Shown here: piece after piece, positions 58,763 through 64,000 of the stretch
How positions within the stretch are numbered: the first letter of the stretch is position 1
Layout: the number at the start of each line of letters is the position of its first letter
DNA from: Marsupella aquatica
Lineage: Eukaryota; Marchantiophyta
Reading direction: 5' to 3'
NCBI GenBank assembly: GCA_973895155.1
Contig: OZ316897.1
Coordinates: 1,364,001-1,428,000, forward strand
Length of the DNA: 64,000 nt
Translations under genes and position numbers: made by a program
Notes under the pieces: model-generated
Seen by the model: only the letters and a program-made list of their open reading frames with translations
Told to the model about the DNA's origin: nothing
Database searches by the model: none

Positions 58763-59330
58763 TTTACGGGTTGTCTATTAAAATCCATCTAATATAAAAT
58801 AAAATAGTTATATTTCATTCATTTCCATAAACAACAATCAGGTATACAAATGGTGCATTGCTATTCATAACTGTTTCCATTAACTCAAACCCAAAATGAT
58901 AAAGAAGATGCATTCTCATGGTATGCTTGCTAAGATAGTGAATTCTAATTAAGAAAGGATTGACAAATGACACAGCAAGTGGGGGATAAACTCTAGGTAC
59001 TCAATTTATCATATTATTCATTACAAGCACACTAGATTGATCTCAAGACTAATAAACATAAAACATAAAATATTTCTAAGGCCAACAATCAAGTTAGTAC
59101 CCAAGCATAGATGTAAATAATAAACAAGACATGTGCACAAGAGGGGAAGAGTTCCTTACAATGTTGTGAGTCCAACATGATAGATCAAACAATGCGAATG
59201 ACGAGAGTGTGCTCCTCTTCACTTTATTTATAGTGCCCTTTTGTGCTTTCCAAGAGGGCATGGATCGATGCCTAGACCCTTGGATGAAAGCCAAGTGAAA
59301 AGCATCAAACACCTATAAGTGTGCTAGAAC
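58763..59330. other. AT-rich stretch, no gene seen
   Basis: Lies between the LINE target duplication and the 22-bp minisatellite. No coding signal on either strand. Confidence 0.4.
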
Positions 59331-59520
59331 TATTCATAGTTGGTGGAACTACTGTGCGTAGTTGGTGGAATTATTACGCGTAATTGGTGGAACTACTATG
59401 CGTAATTGGTGGAACTACTATGCGTAGTTGGTGGAACTACTATGCGTAGTTGGTGGAATTACTATGCATAGTTGGTAAAACTACTATGCATAAATGGTGG
59501 AACTACTGTGTATCATTGTA
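59331..59520. repeat. 22-bp minisatellite, about 8-9 copies
   Basis: Unit AGTTGGTGGAACTACTATGCGT with few changes. Confidence 0.9.
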
Positions 59521-59701
59521 GAATGTACACACTGCATATAGAATGTAATATATATGCTTTAATAGTACTACTATGAAGCTTTTAAGTAAAACCTTTTTCA
59601 CATAAACTCAAATAACACAATATGGATTCTAGCCTTCTAAAGGGAATCTCCACGACATATCACCCCCACTAAACCTGTGCAGCCTCCAATCTGCACCAAC
59701 C

Positions 59702-60500
59702 TTATGACCTAGCTTCAAAGTCCTCTACATCACTCAAATCGTACACATTTTGTAAATAAAATTTCAAATGTTGTTTGAAAAGCTTAACCCTCTTGCCTGC
59801 ATAAGGAACTTGATGAATTGCTCCATCTAACTCTCGAACTGTGTATGTTGCATTTGGGTAAATAGTAACAACCATAAATGGCCCTCTCCATCTTCTCATA
59901 AACTTAGTTTTTATCGAATGTTGTTGCTCCAACCCTCCTTCTGCAATAAGAACCCAATCTCCTTATTTGATTTGAATAGGTCTCAATCGATGAGTCTTAT
60001 CAAATCTGACCTTATTCTTCTCTCGTGCTTGCTTCACTTTCTCCATTGCAATGTCAATCTTTTCTAGAGTTGTTTGGAAATGTTCCATCCTCCTTGCAAG
60101 TAGCTCTTCATGTCATATCTGATCTTCCCAGTCAACTGTCCTCCAACTAAAAACATTCTCCTCTAATGGCATTAAAGGTAGATGCCCACTCACTAATTCT
60201 GCCGGTGCATATCGTGTCACCAAACTACAAGTCATTATATTTGCTAATAGATCTAAAGGTAGTAAGTCTAGCCATCTTGATGCCTTTCCCTTGCATGATT
60301 TGACTAAGGCATTAACAATTGGTGGATTACCTCTCTCACTCTTGCCGTTTGCTTCTGGATTGTAAGATGTAGTTAGCTTTAAGCGGATATGAAATTTCTT
60401 GAAGAATGCATTTGCCTCTTTGCTATCTAACTCTCCACAGTCAGCTCTCATGCACGACACATTTTAGATACCACTCTCGCTCATCTCCATCGCCTTTGGA
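59702..60500 (-). pseudogene. Ty3/Gypsy integrase relic
   Basis: One minus-strand frame carries the end of the integrase core: RADCGELDSKEANAFFKKFH, SYNPEANGKSERG with the catalytic Glu, and VKSCKGKASRWLDLLPL. It continues to the C-terminal domain (KTKFMRRWRGPFMVVTIYPN, QVPYAGKRVKLFKQHLKFYL). Stops occur in frame near 60470 (TAA), 60113 (TGA) and 59965 (TAA). LTRs and the rest of pol were not found nearby. Confidence 0.85.
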
Positions 60501-61140
60501 TTCAATAGAAGTGGACAACCCTTCTTCTCTCTCCTCATTAATCATGAAATCCCCTACCTTCAAACCAAATCCCCGGTTAATGATCTTATTATCATAAGAG
60601 AAGCCATGATGTATCCCAAATCCACACTGGAAATGGTAGTCACTAGGCCTTCAACTTTATACATTAGACGTTAAAGTCATTGTACCACTTTATGCCAATA
60701 ATACCGCACTTTCAGGCTTAGAATTGGGCTGTACATCAAACGTTAAAGTACCTATATACTTTATGCCAAGAACACCATTCTGGACAACGTGCGTACCGTA
60801 TAGTCATAGAATCTAGACCGTACATATAACTATAACTATACCTCAAAGAAGGTACCTATTTGCTAGTGGCCGCCAAAAAGGTACAAATTCTGCACATCTA
60901 CAAGGTACCTATTTTCCAGCAGGCACCAAGGTACATCTACAAACTCTAGGGATCTGGTCAATTCTCCAAGATTCCATCTGGCCCTGCCTAAAACATTATT
61001 TCTTCTTTTATTGTGCAACTTATAATCCCCTCTGCAAAATTTCCTGACTTGGAGGATGAAGTTTAGGGTCTCTAACACGTAGTTGCATTTTTCTGGCTCT
61101 GTCGGCAAGTCTATTTGTTCCATTGAAAGGTCATTTTTGC
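60501..61140. other. stretch without a recognised gene
   Basis: 60630-60790 contains a twofold repeat (CGTTAAAGTNNNTGTACCACTTTATGCCAA-like), and 60850-60950 repeats AAGGTACCTATTT. No gene seen. Confidence 0.4.
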
Positions 61141-62400
61141 AGAATAATTCATATTTGGCAAGCCTCTCCGTGGTGGGTTAAGGACTTCCTAGGTTGTCGA
61201 GTGTTATTTACTGTTCATCCTAAGTCATTCTTGGTGGGGGTCTCCAAGATTTTGAGGTGGATTCTCATTGACTTTTACCTAGAATCCTAGTCGGTGAGGA
61301 TCTTTGACATGCGGTTGCGCTATCTAACGAGCCTCTCTATGGTGGATTAGGGACACTTGGGGCCCATCTAACATTTCCTCACTCCGAGTGTCATTTAGTT
61401 TTCACCCTAAATTATTCTCGGCGGGGGTCTCCGGGGTGGACTCGGATAATTTGGGGCAAGAGTATTTGTACTTGGCGAGTGTCTCCAAAATGGTTTTGGT
61501 TCTCTTGGTGCCCATGATCTGTTATTTCCTAGTCATATTGTTGTTACCTTTTGACCATTAGTCATACTCGGCGAGCCTCTCTGAAATGGATTTGGGCCTT
61601 GTCAAGGATGGTAGATCTATATGGACATTGTCGTTCTTTTACAAACATGCAATCCATACAAAATATGATTGTACATGCAAGCATTGAAAAGTTCTATATG
61701 GTCAGGCCTTGTATGCTCTTTTGGATCCATCATTGTATTTTGGCGAGGGTCTCTGACATTGGATGTGGGATAGAACCAATTTGGCTCCTTCATTTGAAAC
61801 GGAATACCCTTAATTTCATCTCGGAGAGGGCCTCTAAGAGACACTGTGTAAGTTGTAGCTAACCTTTAAAACTGTCAAGAGGGTCGACAAGTTGTGTCGT
61901 CTGGCCAAAGTAAGCCCACCACTCCATCTCAAAGAGGGTCTCCGAGAGGCTAGGTCTCATCTAGCAACCTTTTTGACCCAAGAGGTGGTCTAGGATAACT
62001 GTTGTTTGGCCACTTGGGGCACACAGCTCCATCTCAAAGAGGGTCTCTGAGAGACTGGGTCGCAATCTTGCTTCCTTTCCACCCAAGACGCGATTGACAA
62101 TTTCTGTAGTCTGGTCGTTTGGGCCACACCACTCCATCTCAAAGAGGGTCTCCGAGAGGCTAGGTCTCATCTAGCAACCTTTTTGACCCAAGAGGCGGTC
62201 TAGGATAACTGTTGTCTGGCCACTTGGGGGACACAGCTCCATCTCAAAGAGGGTCTCTGAGAGACTAGGTTGCAATCTTGCTTCCTTTCCACCCAAGACG
62301 TGATTGACAATTTCTACCGTCTGGTCGTTTGGGCCACACCACTCCATCTCAAAGAGGGTCTCTGAGCAACTAGGTTGTGATCTCCCTTACCGGGCATACT
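61140..62400. repeat. 210-bp higher-order tandem repeat with a degenerate upstream array
   Basis: CCACTCCATCTCAAAGAGGG starts at 61919, 62129 and 62339, a period of 210 bp. Each unit holds two ~105-bp halves, both with CTCCATCTCAAAGAGGGTCT. From 61140 to 61900 only the core survives in variable forms (CGGCGAGGGTCTCCGAG-like). Confidence 0.85.
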
Positions 62401-62515
62401 GTGATGCCTAGCTAGGAATCACTGGGCTAGTTTAAAGTGGAAAAGGGAAGAGTACCCTAGAAACACATTAGTATAGTTACAAAAATAAGGAAAATATAAA
62501 CAATTAAGGGTGACT

Positions 62516-64000
62516 ATGGAACCCGAGCCGAGGCTGGAAGTAAGGACGCCAGGGGAGAGAACACAATTAGGGTTAGGGCACGCTAAGTGCCGGTGGCTAG
62601 GGGTCACGACTGAAAGACAGACGCCGAGGAGAAGAGGGGTAAGGACCGCTCGCGAGGAGTTGTGGCTCATTTGCAGGCACAAACTGGGCAGACGACTACG
62701 GGCGGCCAACTACTGTCAACTGCTTAGGCAGGTACTCAGGGTGGAAGTAGATACCAACTATCAACTCGAGAAGGGTATGAGCAACGTCAATCAAGCGGCA
62801 CATTTTTGGGGATGCCTGTTCGAACGGGCAACTGGGTACATTGGGACTTACAAGGACGAAGAATCGGAGAGAGCAGCAGGAGAACGGCAGGAGCTCGCTC
62901 GATTGTGGGAGCTGCAGAAAGCTGCCTTCTTAGGAGAACTCATCAAGGCCGAATTCTTGTGGACTCCTACCGGTAACGAGCTAGACGACCTGCTGTTTTG
63001 TGAAAACAAAGTTGTCGGCATCCGCGAAGCCATCAAACGCTGCAACGACATACACTGGGAGTTGAAGGGTAGCACAGAGGGGTGGACAAAGGCAACCGTG
63101 CTAGGAGAGATGTGTGGGGAATTGGTGCTCAGCATCTTTGGGGAGGAGTTGGAGCAGGGACCCTTTTTCCAGAGGGAGATGTTGGAGAAACGCCAATTAG
63201 AAGAAGCGATGGCCTTGGAAAGAAGCAAGAAGGACGAGGTCATCCGTCGGCTTAGGGCAAGGGAAGCCAAAATCGAAGATCTGAGGGCGGCCAGGAAAGC
63301 CCAAGATGAGCTGCGGATTAAGCGGCATGAGCTAAATATCATGCAGGGCCAATTAGATACCGCACAGTCAGATAATCGGATTATCAAGAATAAACTGCCG
63401 CGGACCCAAGGAGAGTTGGCCGATGCGATCAAGGAGCGGGAGAAGTGGAAGCGAGAACTAAGGGATGTAGAGGAGGCCCACATAACAGCCAACAACCGGG
63501 CCATGGTAGAGACCCAGAGAAGGGAAAGGGCGTTGAAGGGGGAGCTCAAGGATATCCGCGGAGCCCTTGAGCAGAAGGAGGCCGAGTTAGGGAAATCCTA
63601 TCAAGGGATTATTGCGTTGCAACAGGAGCTTGCGTCCCTGACGGCCAGCTTCAAGGCCGACCTACGGGAGAAAGACGACCAGCTCGACCAGACTTATGCC
63701 AAGATGAATAAAATGGAGTCTGTGGTCGTAACGGAGCTCGACAAAGAACTAAGAGCAACCCAGGAGGAGAGGGCTACCTTGAAAAAGGAATTGAAGGAAG
63801 CCCATAGGGAGCTGGAGGAATCCCAGAAAGAACTGGAGGAGGCACGCAAGGACCTGGACGAGGTGCAGGAGGAGTTGGAGGAAAGCACGCGGAGGCTGGA
63901 GAACTTACAACGATGAGCCGACAACCAAACGGAGCGGCTGAAGAAACAAGCCGCATTATTTAAGTGCTTGGCTTCATCAGGCCCAACTCCAATTGGGGCA
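62516..64000 (+). pseudogene. second gag-like coiled-coil protein, one in-frame stop
   Basis: The ATG at 62516 opens a frame of 466 codons to a TGA at 63914; the same frame then continues to the window edge in the same style (ADNQTERLKKQAALFKCLAS), so the TGA looks like a late mutation (CGA to TGA is enough). The N-terminal 200 residues are basic and then globular (NVNQAAHFWGCLFERATGYI, LLFCENKVVGIREAIKRCND); the remainder is an Arg/Lys/Glu heptad coiled coil. The layout is like the 55.2-57.8 kb protein, but no clear residue identity was seen. Probably a retroelement gag-like ORF. Confidence 0.5.

Overview
The window looks like nuclear DNA of a land plant, probably an early-diverging lineage (bryophyte, lycophyte or fern; this last step is inference). 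It holds intron-rich genes with GT-AG splice sites, a plant-type TFIIH p62/TFB1 gene, the N-terminus of a plant metal tolerance protein, and a dense load of nested transposable elements and minisatellites. No bacterial operon structure is present.

Layout. 0.2-3.1 kb, minus strand: 5' part of a TFIIH subunit 1 (TFB1/p62) gene; eight exons can be placed. 5.2-6.0 kb and 20.85-21.7 kb: two copies of one ~830-bp repeat. 10.9-12.0 kb: a Crinkler-type PD-(D/E)XK nuclease-like protein whose catalytic motif looks lost. 12.2-12.7 kb: AT-rich minisatellite. 13.03-18.71 kb: a young Ty1/Copia retrotransposon with 266-bp LTRs, three in-frame stops and an antisense ORF carrying an RNase HI hybrid-binding domain. 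20.1-20.6 kb: two N-terminal exons of a metal tolerance protein with no body. 23.5-26.9 kb, minus strand: a glycine-rich/coiled-coil plant gene in seven exons. 27.5-39.4 kb: mostly repeats and featureless DNA.

40.35-52.05 kb is the most unusual part. It is an 11.7-kb DNA transposon with a 10-bp target duplication and ~140-bp terminal inverted repeats. It carries a MULE-like transposase (WRKY/GCM-like zinc finger, DDE core, SWIM finger, two SUMO-interacting motifs). Divergently from this runs a gene fusing a ParB-like domain to an N4/N6-type DNA methyltransferase fold. A third small ORF follows. A 15-bp palindrome, TAGCGCCNGGCGCTA, is scattered 18 times through its introns, intergenic and flanking DNA and lies in no coding exon. 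The element sits inside an older, decayed member of its own transposase family.

52.86-58.76 kb is a 5'-truncated LINE (11-bp target duplication) into which a 4.0-kb element inserted (5-bp duplication); this inner element encodes a gag-like coiled-coil protein and no visible enzyme. 59.3-64 kb holds a 22-bp minisatellite, a dead Ty3/Gypsy integrase, a 210-bp tandem repeat and another gag-like coiled-coil ORF running towards the window end.
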